The translations under genes were made by a program, and so were the position numbers. A DNA stretch of 31,206 bases from assembly GCA_002477595.1 (NCBI GenBank), contig DLQN01000088.1, forward strand, positions 1 to 31,206, read 5' to 3'. Of this stretch, positions 1 to 9,205 are shown piece by piece. This DNA is from Roseivirga sp. UBA7431. Its GTDB lineage: Bacteria; Bacteroidota; Bacteroidia; Cytophagales; Cyclobacteriaceae. The notes under the pieces are model-generated. The model did not search any database and was not told the origin of the DNA. It was given only the letters and a program-made list of their open reading frames with translations. How positions within the stretch are numbered: the first letter of the stretch is position 1; each line of letters opens with the position of its first letter.

Positions 1-2573
1 ACATAAGGCTCCTGATAAGCTTTTCCTATGAATGGAACGGTTCTAGAGGCCCTTGGGTTCGCTTCAATGATATAAACTTGATCATCTTTTATAGCAAACT
101 GAATATTAATGAGTCCTTTTGTCTCTAAGGCTAAGGCAATCTTCTTGGTATGCTCCTCGATCTGTCGCATCACAATGTCACCAAGGCTATATGGAGGTAG
201 TATGGCATATGAGTCACCAGAGTGAACTCCAGCTGGTTCTATATGCTCCATTATTCCAATGATGTATACGTTTTCACCATCGCAAATGGCATCAGCTTCT
301 GCCTCTTTAGCCCCTTCTAAGAAGTGATCAAGCAAAACTCTGTTCCCAGGAATATCTTTCAAGATGTTTACTACGTGTTCTTCAAGCTCTTGCTCGTTGA
401 TCACGATTTTCATTCCTTGACCACCTAGTACATAAGAAGGTCTTACGAGTAGTGGAAAACCAATTTCTTTACACAACTCCAATGCCTCATCGGCATCCTG
501 GATCACACCAAACGGAGGGTAAGGGATGTTGTTTTCGGCAAGCAGCGCAGAGAATCTACCTCTATCTTCAGCAAGGTCAAGTGCTTTATAACTTGTTCCA
601 ATAATTTTGATACCGTAGCGATCCAATTTCTCGGCAAGCTTTAAGGCTGTTTGACCGCCCAATTGGACGATTACACCTTCTGGCTTTTCGTGTAATATGA
701 TGTCGTAGATATGCTCCCAGAATACAGGCTCAAAATAAAGCTTGTCTGCTGTATCGAAGTCAGTAGAAACAGTCTCAGGGTTACAATTGATCATAATTGT
801 TTCATAGCCACACTCTTTGGCGGCATACAAACCATGAACACAACAGTAATCGAACTCAATCCCCTGGCCAATACGGTTAGGGCCTGAACCTAGCACTATG
901 ACCTTCTTCTTGTCCGAAACGATCGACTCGTTTTCAGTATCGAAACTAGAGTAATAATAAGGTGTCTGTGCTTCAAATTCTGCAGCACAAGTATCCACCA
1001 TTTTGTAGACTCTTTTTATGCCTAAGTCATGTCTTCTATTGAAGACTTTGCTTTCAAGGCAGTCTAATAAATGGGCTATCTGCCTATCGGCATATCCCTT
1101 TTCCTTAGCCATTCTTAAAAGGCTTTCAGGAATAGTATCTAATGTGTGCTTTTCTATCTCCTTCTCAAGAGAGATTAGTTCTTCAATCTGTTGTAAGAAC
1201 CACTTGTCGATTTTGGTTTTCTTCTGAATGGTCTTGAATGGAATGCCTAGTTTGAAGGCATCGTAAATATGGAATAGTCTATTCCAACTTGGATGCTCAA
1301 GACTGTGGAGTAAAACGGCTTGGTCTTTAATTTCCTTGCCATCTGCACCCAATCCGTTTCTATTGATTTCTAGTGACTGACAGGCTTTCTGAAGTGCTTC
1401 TTGGAAATTTCTACCAATACCCATCGCTTCACCTACAGACTTCATCTGAAGGCCAAGCTTTCTGTCAGCGCCTTTGAACTTATCAAAATTCCAACGTGGA
1501 ATCTTGACGATTACGTAGTCCAATGCTGGCTCAAAGAAGGCAGATGTCGTTTTGGTGATTTGGTTTTTTAACTCATCTAAGTTGTAACCAATAGCAAGCT
1601 TGGCGGCAATCTTCGCGATAGGATATCCAGTCGCCTTGGAGGCTAGTGCTGATGATCGAGATACTCGTGGATTGATCTCGATACCAATAATTTCTTCATT
1701 GTCTGGGCCTACGGAGAACTGTACGTTACAACCTCCAGCGAATTGACCAATTGCATTCATCATGTGGATGGCCATGTCACGCATGCGCTGATAAGTAGTA
1801 TCAGATAGCGTCATTGCCGGAGCAACGGTGATGGAATCACCCGTATGCACTCCCATTGGATCAAAATTCTCGATCGAACAGATGATAATTACATTGCCAA
1901 TATTATCTCTCAGTAATTCTAATTCGTATTCTTTCCATCCTAGAATACTTTGTTCTACCAGTACTTCGTGAATAGGAGAGGCATTTAGTCCGCGGGTTAA
2001 CGCTTCGTCAAATTCCTCTTGGTTGTTGACGAAACCACCGCCATATCCACCTAGTGTGTAGGAAGGCCTGATTACAAGCGGGAATCCAATTTCTTGAGCA
2101 ATCTCCTTACCCTTTAAGAAAGAAGTAGCAGTTTCGCCTCTACAAACACCAACACCAATCTCTTTCATTTTGAGACGGAATTTCTCGCGATCTTCCGTAG
2201 TCTCGATTGCATTGATATCGACACCAATGATTCGGGTATTATACTTCTCCCAAATGCCCGCTTTGTCACAATCAATCGCCAAATTCAATGCTGTTTGACC
2301 ACCCATTGTTGGTAATACTGCATCAATTTGATGTTTTTCGAGGATCTCTATGATTGACTTTTTAGTGAGTGGTTTCAGATAGATATTATCTGCCATCACC
2401 GGGTCGGTCATAATGGTAGCTGGGTTGGAATTGATGAGTGTTACCTCAATACCCTCTTCCATTAATGATCGAGAGGCTTGAGATCCTGAATAATCAAACT
2501 CACAGGCTTGTCCTATAATAATTGGCCCACTACCAATGATTAGGATGGATTTAATGCTATTGTCTTTTGGCAT
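1..2573 (-). CDS. carB: Carbamoyl-phosphate synthase large subunit, 5' part (runs off the window)
   Basis: Makes carbamoyl phosphate from bicarbonate, ATP and glutamine-derived ammonia in the cytoplasm, feeding pyrimidine and arginine synthesis. Read on the minus strand from the ATG at 2573, the frame is open to base 1, giving about 857 residues. It starts MPKDNSIKSILIIGSGPIII and shows the first ATP-grasp half (RPSYTLGGYGGG, EINPRVSRSSALASKATGYP) and the second half (VLGSGPNRIGQGIEFDYCCV, RPSYVLGGQGM, IEANPRASRTVPFIGKA). The rest of the second half and the allosteric C-terminal domain lie outside the window. No carA lies upstream; the neighbour there is a divergent lipoprotein gene, so the small subunit must be elsewhere or downstream. 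A good -7/-33 promoter lies 43 to 73 bases upstream of the start. No frameshift was seen in the part read. Identification is secure. Confidence 0.96.
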   Translation of the reverse strand, partial: MPKDNSIKSILIIGSGPIIIGQACEFDYSGSQASRSLMEEGIEVTLINSNPATIMTDPVMADNIYLKPLTKKSIIEILEKHQIDAVLPTMGGQTALNLAIDCDKAGIWEKYNTRIIGVDINAIETTEDREKFRLKMKEIGVGVCRGETATSFLKGKEIAQEIGFPLVIRPSYTLGGYGGGFVNNQEEFDEALTRGLNASPIHEVLVEQSILGWKEYELELLRDNIGNVIIICSIENFDPMGVHTGDSITVAPAMTLSDTTYQRMRDMAIHMMNAIGQFAGGCNVQFSVGPDNEEIIGIEINPRVSRSSALASKATGYPIAKIAAKLAIGYNLDELKNQITKTTSAFFEPALDYVIVKIPRWNFDKFKGADRKLGLQMKSVGEAMGIGRNFQEALQKACQSLEINRNGLGADGKEIKDQAVLLHSLEHPSWNRLFHIYDAFKLGIPFKTIQKKTKIDKWFLQQIEELISLEKEIEKHTLDTIPESLLRMAKEKGYADRQIAHLLDCLESKVFNRRHDLGIKRVYKMVDTCAAEFEAQTPYYYSSFDTENESIVSDKKKVIVLGSGPNRIGQGIEFDYCCVHGLYAAKECGYETIMINCNPETVSTDFDTADKLYFEPVFWEHIYDIILHEKPEGVIVQLGGQTALKLAEKLDRYGIKIIGTSYKALDLAEDRGRFSALLAENNIPYPPFGVIQDADEALELCKEIGFPLLVRPSYVLGGQGMKIVINEQELEEHVVNILKDIPGNRVLLDHFLEGAKEAEADAICDGENVYIIGIMEHIEPAGVHSGDSYAILPPYSLGDIVMRQIEEHTKKIALALETKGLINIQFAIKDDQVYIIEANPRASRTVPFIGKAYQEPY

Positions 2574-2615
2574 GTTGAAGTAAGAACGACTGGTTGACTT
2601 AGGTACAAATTGGAA

Positions 2616-2646
2616 CAAAGTTATGCCATAAACCTAATAATCAAAA
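2616..2646 (-). promoter_or_regulatory. Promoter of carB (Bacteroidota type)
   Basis: On the minus strand TTTTG (2642-2646) is followed after 18 bases by TAACTTTG (2616-2623). This matches the Bacteroidota -33/-7 consensus (TTG, TAnnTTTG) in both boxes. It predicts a leader of about 35 to 40 bases before the carB ATG. It is the only promoter in the window with both boxes well matched. Confidence 0.65.
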
Positions 2647-2726
2647 CCACTTTCTTATTAATGCTGATGCATGTGTTTTTTAGTTGTTTTGAATAGCTTT
2701 TTACTAACAATAAATAAAAAAATTAC

Positions 2727-2733
2727 TACTTTG
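2727..2733 (+). promoter_or_regulatory. Possible -7 box of the small lipoprotein gene
   Basis: TACTTTG is one base short of the TAnnTTTG consensus and lies 35 bases before the ATG at 2768. No matching -33 box is seen at the expected distance, so this is only a candidate. The rest of 2574-2767 is AT-rich intergenic DNA between divergent genes and shows no other signal. Confidence 0.35.
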
Positions 2734-2767
2734 CTTCACTAATATTTACCTCGAAAATTCGATCAAA

Positions 2768-3190
2768 ATGAAAAATACTAATTTAATTAAGAGTGGACTT
2801 GCTCTAATTGTAATACTCTTATTCGTTGTAGGCTGTGCAGCATCCGATACTGCAAACACCTCTTCAACTGCAAAAAAAGCAAAAAAAGAGAAGGCGTATG
2901 ATCCAACCGGAACTTGGGAATATTCAGTTGAAGCACCTGATGGGGCTACTTCTGGTAAGCTTTTGATTCAAGGTGCTCCTGGTATATATACTGCTTCATT
3001 AGAAACTGACCAATTCGGAACGATAGAAATTGGTGATGTTGATTTTCAAGGTACTTCAATGACAGGCAGTATTGATGTAATGGGTAATACAGCAGACATT
3101 GAATGCAATTTCGAAGGGGATACGTTTTCAGGAGCTGTTTATCTCGGTGAAGATGCTTTGCCAATGGAAGGTAGGCGCGTAAGCAAATAG
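2768..3190 (+). CDS. Small predicted lipoprotein, function unknown
   Basis: A 140-residue protein with a short positive N-terminus, a hydrophobic stretch and a lipobox (LFVVGC, Cys23), so it is expected to be exported and lipid-anchored. After the cysteine comes a Ser/Thr/Lys-rich linker (about residues 24-45, with KKAKKEK), then a roughly 90-residue domain rich in Gly, Thr, Asp and alternating hydrophobic residues (PTGTWEYSVEAPDGATSGKL onward). That pattern suggests an all-beta fold, perhaps a small barrel. The repeated G-T-W/G-T-S segments resemble those of lipocalin-like or META-like proteins, but I cannot assign a family. It is a single-gene unit: carB diverges on one side and the sucA-odhB-lpd operon converges on the other, with a bidirectional terminator between. 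Coding status is well supported by the signal sequence; function is not. Confidence 0.8.
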   Translation: MKNTNLIKSGLALIVILLFVVGCAASDTANTSSTAKKAKKEKAYDPTGTWEYSVEAPDGATSGKLLIQGAPGIYTASLETDQFGTIEIGDVDFQGTSMTGSIDVMGNTADIECNFEGDTFSGAVYLGEDALPMEGRRVSK

Positions 3191-3220
3191 GAAACTAGAG
3201 TTATATAATCACTAAGAAAT

Positions 3221-3255
3221 AAAAAAAGGGAAGCTGATTCAGCTTCCCTTTTTTT
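3221..3255. terminator. Bidirectional intrinsic terminator between the lipoprotein gene and lpd
   Basis: GGGAAGCTGA (3228-3237) pairs perfectly with TCAGCTTCCC (3239-3248), flanked by seven A on the left and seven T on the right. It therefore works as a hairpin plus U-tract on either strand and fits the convergent gene ends at 3190 and 3272. Confidence 0.9.
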
Positions 3256-3271
3256 GTAGTCCAATTAAATC

Positions 3272-4672
3272 TTAAACGTTCAGTGCTCTGTTATCAGTAG
3301 CCGCTAGACATGCTTCCTTAAACGCTTCTGTGTATGTTGGGTGCGCATGAGACATTCGTGAAATGTCTTCTGCTGAGGCTCTGAATTCCATGGCAACAAC
3401 CGCTTCAGAAATCATATCCGCTGTGCGTGCTCCAATCATGTGAACACCCAAAATCTCATCGGTTTCTTTATCCGCAAGTACCTTAACTAATCCTGCAACA
3501 TCCATTGAGGCTTGTGCTCTTCCGAGCGCCCTGTAAGGGAATGATCCAATTTTATAAGCTCTTCCACTTTCTTTCAGTTGTTCTTCGGTATAACCAACCG
3601 CTGATACCTCAGGCCAAGTGTAGACTACTCCTGGAATGAGGTTATAGTTGATGTGAGGCTTCTGGCCATTGATTACTTCAGCCACAAATACGCCTTCTTC
3701 TTCTGCCTTATGAGCCAACATTGCACCTTTGATTACATCGCCAAGGGCATAAATATTGTCAGCGGATGTTTTCAACTGACTATCTACTTCAATTCTTCCT
3801 CTGTCGTCAGTTTTAATACCAACGTTCTCTAGGCCAAGGCCATCTGTGTAAGGTTTTCTACCGATGGATACGAGGCAATAATCTCCCTTAATTTCTACCA
3901 ACTCACCTTTTTTATTTTCAGCCTTTACAGTGACAGTCTTAGCAGTAGATTTTACTTCAGTGACTTTATGTCCCAGGTAGAAATTAAACCCCAATTTCTT
4001 TAATGACTTTTTCAACTCACGGCCCATGGTTTTGTCCATAGATGGAATGATGTCATCCATGTACTCGACTACTGTAACCTCAGCCCCCAAACGACCATAA
4101 ACTGAACCTAACTCCATTCCGATGACACCACCACCAATGACAATCATGTGTTTCGGAATTTCTTTCAACTCTAAGGCTTCCGTAGAAGTGATCACTCTCT
4201 TTTTATCAATAGTAATAAAGGGAAGAGAAGATGGCTTCGAACCAGTGGCGATAATGGCTTTATCGGTTTCTACTTGGGTTTCTTTGCCTTTGGCATCAGT
4301 AACCTTGATTGTGTTTTTGTTAATGAAGGAACCCATGCCATGGAAAACATCGATTTTGTTCTTCTTCATTAGGAAGTCAACACCGCCTGTAACCTGGGAA
4401 ACAACTGCCGCCTTACGGTCGATCATCTGTTTCAGGTTTATTTTAAGGTCTTTTAATTCTATACCATGCTCACCGAAAGTGTGGGCAGCATTATGGTAAT
4501 GCTCAGAGGAGTCTAAGAGCGCTTTAGAAGGAATACATCCAACGTTTAAGCAAGTCCCCCCTAAAGTATTATACTTCTCAATAATGGCAGTTTTCATACC
4601 TAGCTGAGCACATCTAATGGCTGCTATATATCCGCCAGGGCCTGATCCTATTACTGTTACATCGTATTTCAT
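3272..4672 (-). CDS. lpd: Dihydrolipoyl dehydrogenase (E3)
   Basis: A 466-residue FAD-dependent disulfide oxidoreductase that reoxidises dihydrolipoamide on the E2 protein and passes electrons to NAD+. Visible features are the FAD-binding GSGPGG near residue 10, the redox disulfide GGTCLNVGCIPSK (Cys41, Cys46), the NAD-binding IGGGVIGMELG around residue 180, the second FAD motif YALGDV, and the C-terminal catalytic pair in HAHPTYTE (His444, Glu449). The length is normal for the family. It is the third gene of the 2-oxoglutarate dehydrogenase operon, 39 bases after odhB, which assigns it mainly to that complex; it may also serve other lipoyl complexes. A strong terminator follows at 3221-3255. 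Confidence 0.97.
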   Translation of the reverse strand: MKYDVTVIGSGPGGYIAAIRCAQLGMKTAIIEKYNTLGGTCLNVGCIPSKALLDSSEHYHNAAHTFGEHGIELKDLKINLKQMIDRKAAVVSQVTGGVDFLMKKNKIDVFHGMGSFINKNTIKVTDAKGKETQVETDKAIIATGSKPSSLPFITIDKKRVITSTEALELKEIPKHMIVIGGGVIGMELGSVYGRLGAEVTVVEYMDDIIPSMDKTMGRELKKSLKKLGFNFYLGHKVTEVKSTAKTVTVKAENKKGELVEIKGDYCLVSIGRKPYTDGLGLENVGIKTDDRGRIEVDSQLKTSADNIYALGDVIKGAMLAHKAEEEGVFVAEVINGQKPHINYNLIPGVVYTWPEVSAVGYTEEQLKESGRAYKIGSFPYRALGRAQASMDVAGLVKVLADKETDEILGVHMIGARTADMISEAVVAMEFRASAEDISRMSHAHPTYTEAFKEACLAATDNRALNV

Positions 4673-4711
4673 ATTCGAGTATTTAGTATTAAGTACTGAG
4701 TATTGAGATCA

Positions 4712-6247
4712 TTAAATTCCTAAAAGTAAGCGCGTTGGATCTTCCAACAACTCTTTCACCCTTACCAAAAAGCTTACAGACTCACGACCATCCACAATTC
4801 TGTGGTCATAAGAGAGTGCTACGTACATGATTGGTAAAATCTGAACCTCACCGTTTACAGCCATTGGTCGCTCAACAATGTTGTGCATGCCCAAAATTGC
4901 TGATTGAGGAGAGTTAATGATAGGCGTAGAGAGCATAGAACCGAAGATGCCACCATTGGTAACGGTAAACGTGCCTCCTGTCATTTCATCAATCGTCAAC
5001 TTACCATCTCTGGCTTTAGTCGCTAATCGAACAATCTCTTTTTCAATTTGATCGAAGCTCATAGACTCGGCATTGCGAATCACTGGAACCATTAATCCTT
5101 TAGGAGCCGATACAGCAATGGATACATCTACGAAATCACTGTAAACGATCTCATTGTCTTCGATACGTGCGTTTACGGCAGGCCATTCTTTGGCTGCCAT
5201 CGTAACTGCTTTAGTGAAGAAGGACATAAAGCCTAAACCGACTTCGTATTTCACTTTGAACTGCTCTTTGTATTTCTTTCTGAGGTCCATGATAGGCTTC
5301 ATGTTCACTTCGTTGAAAGTGGTCAACATGGCCGTTTCATTCTTGACAGAAACCAGTCGTTTGGCAACCGTTTTTCTCAACGCAGACATGCGCTCCCTAC
5401 TTTCGTTTCTACTACCAGGAATCACTGGGGCTGGGGCGGTCTCTGCTTTTGTAGATGCGGGAGCTGGGGCAGGTTTTGGTGGTGCTACTTGTGCCTTTTC
5501 AGCATCTTCTTTTGTGATGCGACCATCTTTACCAGTTCCTGCTACGTTTGAAGCATCGATACCTCTTTCGGCTAAGATTTTAGCAGCAGCAGGCGATGCA
5601 TGTCCAGTAGCATAAGTTTCATTGCCATTCGCTTGAGCTGAGTTGCTCGTAGGGGCTTGAGCAGCAGGTGCAGTTTCTGCAGGAGAGCCGCCTTCCATAA
5701 CTTCGATTTTACAAATCAAGGCACCAATTTCTATCGTTGAGTCTTCTTGTGCTACAATGCGTAGAATGCCATTTGCCTCTGCAGGTAGCTCAAAAGTAGC
5801 CTTGTCTGAATCAACTTCAGCAATGATTTCGTCAAGCTCTACATAGTCTCCATCGGCTTTCAACCAGCTAGAGATAGTTACCTCAGTAATTGATTCGCCA
5901 ACCGTAGGAACAATCATTTCTTTTACTTCTCCAGTAGTTTTTGGGCCTTCAGAAGTAGAGGCCGCTGGACTTGTTGCTGCTGGTGTTTCTGCTTTGGGTG
6001 TTGCTCCAGCGCCTGCCTCATCAATTCTACAAATGATTTCACCAATGTCTAGTGTATCTCCTTCTTTGGCCACTATTTGAAGTGTACCAGCTGCTTCCGC
6101 ATTCAATTCGAAAGTAGCTTTATCTGACTCAAGCTCGCAGATTACCTCGTCCATTTCGACATGATCTCCTTCTTGCTTGAACCATTGTGCAATGGTTACT
6201 TCTGTGATTGATTCACCAACTGCAGGAACTTTGATTTCCAAACTCAT
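4712..6247 (-). CDS. odhB (sucB): 2-oxoglutarate dehydrogenase E2, dihydrolipoyl succinyltransferase with two lipoyl domains
   Basis: Transfers the succinyl group from E1 to CoA in the TCA cycle. The 511 residues carry two lipoyl domains in tandem: about 1-76 with ESDKATFEL (lipoyl Lys43) and about 111-184 with DSDKATFEL (Lys149). They are joined by Ala/Pro/Thr-rich linkers. A peripheral subunit-binding domain follows at about 214-250 ([20 protein letters not shown]). The acyltransferase core runs from about 285 to 511 with [10 protein letters not shown] (His482, Asp486). The enzyme of E. coli has one lipoyl domain; the near-identical starts of the two domains here point to internal duplication. 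The gene lies 12 bases after sucA and 39 before lpd, so all three are almost certainly cotranscribed. Neighbouring sucA makes a succinyl rather than acetyl or branched-chain role the natural reading. Confidence 0.95.
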   Translation of the reverse strand: MSLEIKVPAVGESITEVTIAQWFKQEGDHVEMDEVICELESDKATFELNAEAAGTLQIVAKEGDTLDIGEIICRIDEAGAGATPKAETPAATSPAASTSEGPKTTGEVKEMIVPTVGESITEVTISSWLKADGDYVELDEIIAEVDSDKATFELPAEANGILRIVAQEDSTIEIGALICKIEVMEGGSPAETAPAAQAPTSNSAQANGNETYATGHASPAAAKILAERGIDASNVAGTGKDGRITKEDAEKAQVAPPKPAPAPASTKAETAPAPVIPGSRNESRERMSALRKTVAKRLVSVKNETAMLTTFNEVNMKPIMDLRKKYKEQFKVKYEVGLGFMSFFTKAVTMAAKEWPAVNARIEDNEIVYSDFVDVSIAVSAPKGLMVPVIRNAESMSFDQIEKEIVRLATKARDGKLTIDEMTGGTFTVTNGGIFGSMLSTPIINSPQSAILGMHNIVERPMAVNGEVQILPIMYVALSYDHRIVDGRESVSFLVRVKELLEDPTRLLLGI

Positions 6248-6259
6248 GATTCTATTGAT

Positions 6260-9001
6260 TTAAGCGAAAGCTTTGTTAATAATTTCTTCTTGTTCTTGAG
6301 CATGAACCTTAGCGTATCCCGTAGCAGGCGATGCGCTTGCCTTTCTCGAAATTAGTGTGAGATCCTTCTCTTTATATACCCGCTGAACGAAGTTCCAGTA
6401 GCCCATGTTCTCTGGCTCTTCTTGTAGCCAGAAGTAGTCAGCGTTTTTATACTTATCTAGTATTTTGTTTACCTGATTGGCAGGGAAAGGTTGTAGTTGC
6501 TCAATCCTAATTAAGGCAACATCCTTTCTTTTATCTTTTTCCTTACGTTCGAGTAGATCATAATAAACCTTACCGGAACAGAGGATCACTTTCTTAACGG
6601 ACTTGGCAGTCACATTATCGTCTCCAATTACTTCTTGGAAGCTACCAGATGTAAATTCATCCAGCGGAGAAATCGCTTTCGGATGTCTTAACAATGACTT
6701 CGGTGACATGACCACAAGTGGCTTTCTAAACTCCCATGTCATTTGTCTTCTCATTGCATGGAAGAAGTTAGACGGGGTAGTGATGTTAGCCACTACCATA
6801 TTGTATTCGGCACAGAGTTGAAGGTATCTTTCAGGCCTTGCGTTTGAATGTTCTGGACCCTGGCCTTCATAGCCATGTGGCAATAAGAGCACGAGGCCAT
6901 TCATACGCTGCCACTTTGTTTCAGAACATGAAACAAACTGATCGATCATTACTTGAGCGCCATTGGCAAAGTCGCCAAACTGTGCTTCCCAAATCGTTAG
7001 AGCATTTGGATTAGCCATAGCATAACCAAATTCAAAGCCCATTACTCCGAACTCGGATAATAGGGAGTTATAGATTTCAAACTTGTTTGGAATGCCTTCA
7101 ATGTGATCAAGACTGTTGTGTGCATGGTTAGTGTTCATGTCATGCAGAACGGCATGTCTATGAGAGAATGTACCACGTTGAACATCTTGGCCAGTAAGTC
7201 GAACTTTTTTACCATCTATGAGTAAAGAGCCATAGGCCAACAGTTCGCCACCTGCCCAGTTCAACATTTTGTCCTTAAAGAACATGTCTTTTCGCTGCTT
7301 GAGTTGCTTTTCTATCTGTTTAAGTGGTTTGAAACCTTCTGGAACAGATGTTAATGCTTTAGCAACTTTTTTTATACTATCAGTCGAAATTCCAGTTTCC
7401 GGAGATTTCTCGAAATCTTCTGGTTTAGACCTTCTTAGGGTTCTCCACTCTTCTTCTAAAGGTTGGTAGACGTAAGGTAGAGGCTTTTGCTTCACAAGAT
7501 TCAAGCGATCTTGTAACAAGGCTCTAAACTCTTTGTCCATGTTTTTGGCTAGTGCTCCTGCAACTTCACCTTTTTCAATGAGTTGCTTGTTGTATACCTC
7601 TCTAGGATTGGGGTGCTTTGATATCTTATTGTAGAGCGATGGTTGTGTGAATTTTGGCTCGTCACTTTCATTATGACCATGGCGCCTGTAGCAAACCATA
7701 TCTACAAAAATGTCTCTATGGAATTTCTGTCTATACTCAACAGCGAATTGTACGCAGAAGATTACTGCCTCTGGATCGTCACCATTTACATGAAGAACTG
7801 GAGCATCAATAATTTTAGCTACATCTGTAGAGTAGATACTGGACCTTGCATCATCAAAATCCGTAGTAAATCCAACTTGATTGTTGATTACAAAGTGTAT
7901 TGTTCCACCGACATTATATCCTTCGAGTTTGCTCATTTGAACAATTTCATACATGATGCCTTGGCCAGCTACTGCGGCATCTCCATGTATTAGGATGGGT
8001 AGTATTTTAGACCTATCGCGACTGTATTCTTCATCTCCTTTTGCACGGACAAAGCCTTGCACGACAGGGTTGACGGCCTCTAAGTGAGATGGGTTAGGCG
8101 CTAATTTTAGCTCTACCGTTTTTCCGTTTGCGGCCTTGATTTGACTCGAATAACCTAGGTGGTATTTTACGTCACCATCTCCCATAGTCAGGTCTGGTGT
8201 CGCACCTCCCTCAAACTCGTTGAAGATTTGCTCATATGTTTTACCCATGATATTAGCTAAAACATTGAGTCTACCTCTATGTGCCATTCCAATCATCACT
8301 TCCTCTAAGCCAAGCTCAGCACCTTTATTGATAATGGCATCCAGTGCAGGAATAGTAGTTTCCCCACCTTCAAGAGAGAATCTCTTTTGACCTAAATATT
8401 TGGTATGAAGAAAATTTTCAAAGACAACGGCTTCATTCAATTTGAATAGAATCCGCTCACGCTGCTCATGAGAAGGGTTGAAGCTTAATGCATCTTTCTC
8501 GATTTTTTCTCTTAGCCAGTTAAGTTTTTCAGGATCACGAACGGACATATACTCGAAGCCAACTGTGCCTTCATAAATGTACTTGAGTGTTTCAATGATC
8601 TTTCTGAGGGTTGCTTTGCCAATCCCTATTTCTTCTCCTGAAATAAACTGTGTATCTAAGTCAGCATCTGAGAGGTTGAAGTCTTGTAAGTCTAGAATAG
8701 GCTTACGGTCTTTTCTTTCCCTGACAGGGTTTGTGTTTGACCGCAGGTGAGCACGGGTACGATAGGCATGAATCAGGTTTCTAACCTGAACTTCCTTAGC
8801 ATTTCCTATTCCTCCAGAAGTCGATGTGCTTTTAGCTCCTTGACCGTTGGGAAGCATTGGGAATTGCTCTTGTGCAAACTCGAAGCCTTCAAAGAATTTT
8901 TTCCAACCTTCATCAATACTTAGAGGGTCAGACTTAAATTGCTGATAAAGCGCTTCTACAGCTTTCGGGTCAGCATTGCTTAGGTAAGTATAATTGTCCA
9001 T
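6260..9001 (-). CDS. sucA: 2-oxoglutarate dehydrogenase E1 component
   Basis: Thiamine-diphosphate enzyme that decarboxylates 2-oxoglutarate and succinylates the lipoyl group of E2. I use the ATG at 9001 (913 residues, starting MDNYTYLSNADPKAVEALY). A longer frame from a GTG at 9028 is rejected because that GTG forms part of the -7 box. Visible features are the N-terminal E2-binding segment (VEALYQQFKSDPLSIDEGWK), HRGRLNVLANIMGK, the TPP site GDAAVAGQGIMYEIVQ with VINNQVGFTT, RRHGHNESDEPKFTQP, GQDVQRGTFSHRHAVLHD, and LPHGYEGQGPEHSNARPERY. The length matches the roughly 900-940 residues of the family. It is the first gene of the operon. Confidence 0.97.
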   Translation of the reverse strand: MDNYTYLSNADPKAVEALYQQFKSDPLSIDEGWKKFFEGFEFAQEQFPMLPNGQGAKSTSTSGGIGNAKEVQVRNLIHAYRTRAHLRSNTNPVRERKDRKPILDLQDFNLSDADLDTQFISGEEIGIGKATLRKIIETLKYIYEGTVGFEYMSVRDPEKLNWLREKIEKDALSFNPSHEQRERILFKLNEAVVFENFLHTKYLGQKRFSLEGGETTIPALDAIINKGAELGLEEVMIGMAHRGRLNVLANIMGKTYEQIFNEFEGGATPDLTMGDGDVKYHLGYSSQIKAANGKTVELKLAPNPSHLEAVNPVVQGFVRAKGDEEYSRDRSKILPILIHGDAAVAGQGIMYEIVQMSKLEGYNVGGTIHFVINNQVGFTTDFDDARSSIYSTDVAKIIDAPVLHVNGDDPEAVIFCVQFAVEYRQKFHRDIFVDMVCYRRHGHNESDEPKFTQPSLYNKISKHPNPREVYNKQLIEKGEVAGALAKNMDKEFRALLQDRLNLVKQKPLPYVYQPLEEEWRTLRRSKPEDFEKSPETGISTDSIKKVAKALTSVPEGFKPLKQIEKQLKQRKDMFFKDKMLNWAGGELLAYGSLLIDGKKVRLTGQDVQRGTFSHRHAVLHDMNTNHAHNSLDHIEGIPNKFEIYNSLLSEFGVMGFEFGYAMANPNALTIWEAQFGDFANGAQVMIDQFVSCSETKWQRMNGLVLLLPHGYEGQGPEHSNARPERYLQLCAEYNMVVANITTPSNFFHAMRRQMTWEFRKPLVVMSPKSLLRHPKAISPLDEFTSGSFQEVIGDDNVTAKSVKKVILCSGKVYYDLLERKEKDKRKDVALIRIEQLQPFPANQVNKILDKYKNADYFWLQEEPENMGYWNFVQRVYKEKDLTLISRKASASPATGYAKVHAQEQEEIINKAFA

Positions 9002-9027
9002 GGTGATTCTGTTCCTGACAGTTAACA

Positions 9028-9035
9028 CAAATGTA
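9028..9035 (-). promoter_or_regulatory. -7 box of the sucA-odhB-lpd promoter
   Basis: On the minus strand TACATTTG matches TAnnTTTG perfectly. About 20 bases upstream lies TTTTC (9055-9059), a weak -33 box. Transcription should start near 9020-9023, downstream of the GTG at 9028. This decides that translation starts at the ATG at 9001. Confidence 0.7.
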
Positions 9036-9055
9036 AAGGAATGGTTTAGGCTTTG

Positions 9056-9075
9056 AAAACCGTATATGCGGTTTT
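9056..9075. promoter_or_regulatory. Inverted repeat at the -33 region of sucA
   Basis: AAAACCG-TATATG-CGGTTTT is a perfect 7-bp inverted repeat with a 6-base spacer. It overlaps the place where the sucA -33 box should be. It has no U-tract on either side, so an operator is more likely than a terminator. The bound protein is unknown. Confidence 0.4.
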
Positions 9076-9190
9076 ACAAATATATTAGATTGAAGTTTAA
9101 TTTATGACCAAGCCAATTTTTGGGTCCTAGTCATTAGTTGATTGCAGCTCAATTATTTAGAGCATGTTTTATTAGATTAAAAAAAAAGAT

Positions 9191-9198
9191 TACCTTTG
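9191..9198 (+). promoter_or_regulatory. -7 box of the rpsP-rimM-trmD promoter
   Basis: TACCTTTG matches TAnnTTTG perfectly, 65 bases before the rpsP ATG, and is followed by CATTCC. The rplS promoter has the same TTTGCATTCC string. Only a T-run (9167-9170) occupies the -33 region. The predicted leader of about 55-60 bases holds two hairpins. Confidence 0.7.
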
Positions 9199-9205
9199 CA
9201 TTCCT

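Noticed and set aside
7643..7993. Plus-strand open frame of 116 codons inside sucA
   Set aside because: It lies wholly opposite a conserved enzyme gene and has no recognisable motif or promoter.
9032..9038. TGTAAAG near sucA as a further copy of the porin-gene palindrome
   Set aside because: Only seven bases match, with no symmetric partner; expected by chance in DNA of this composition.
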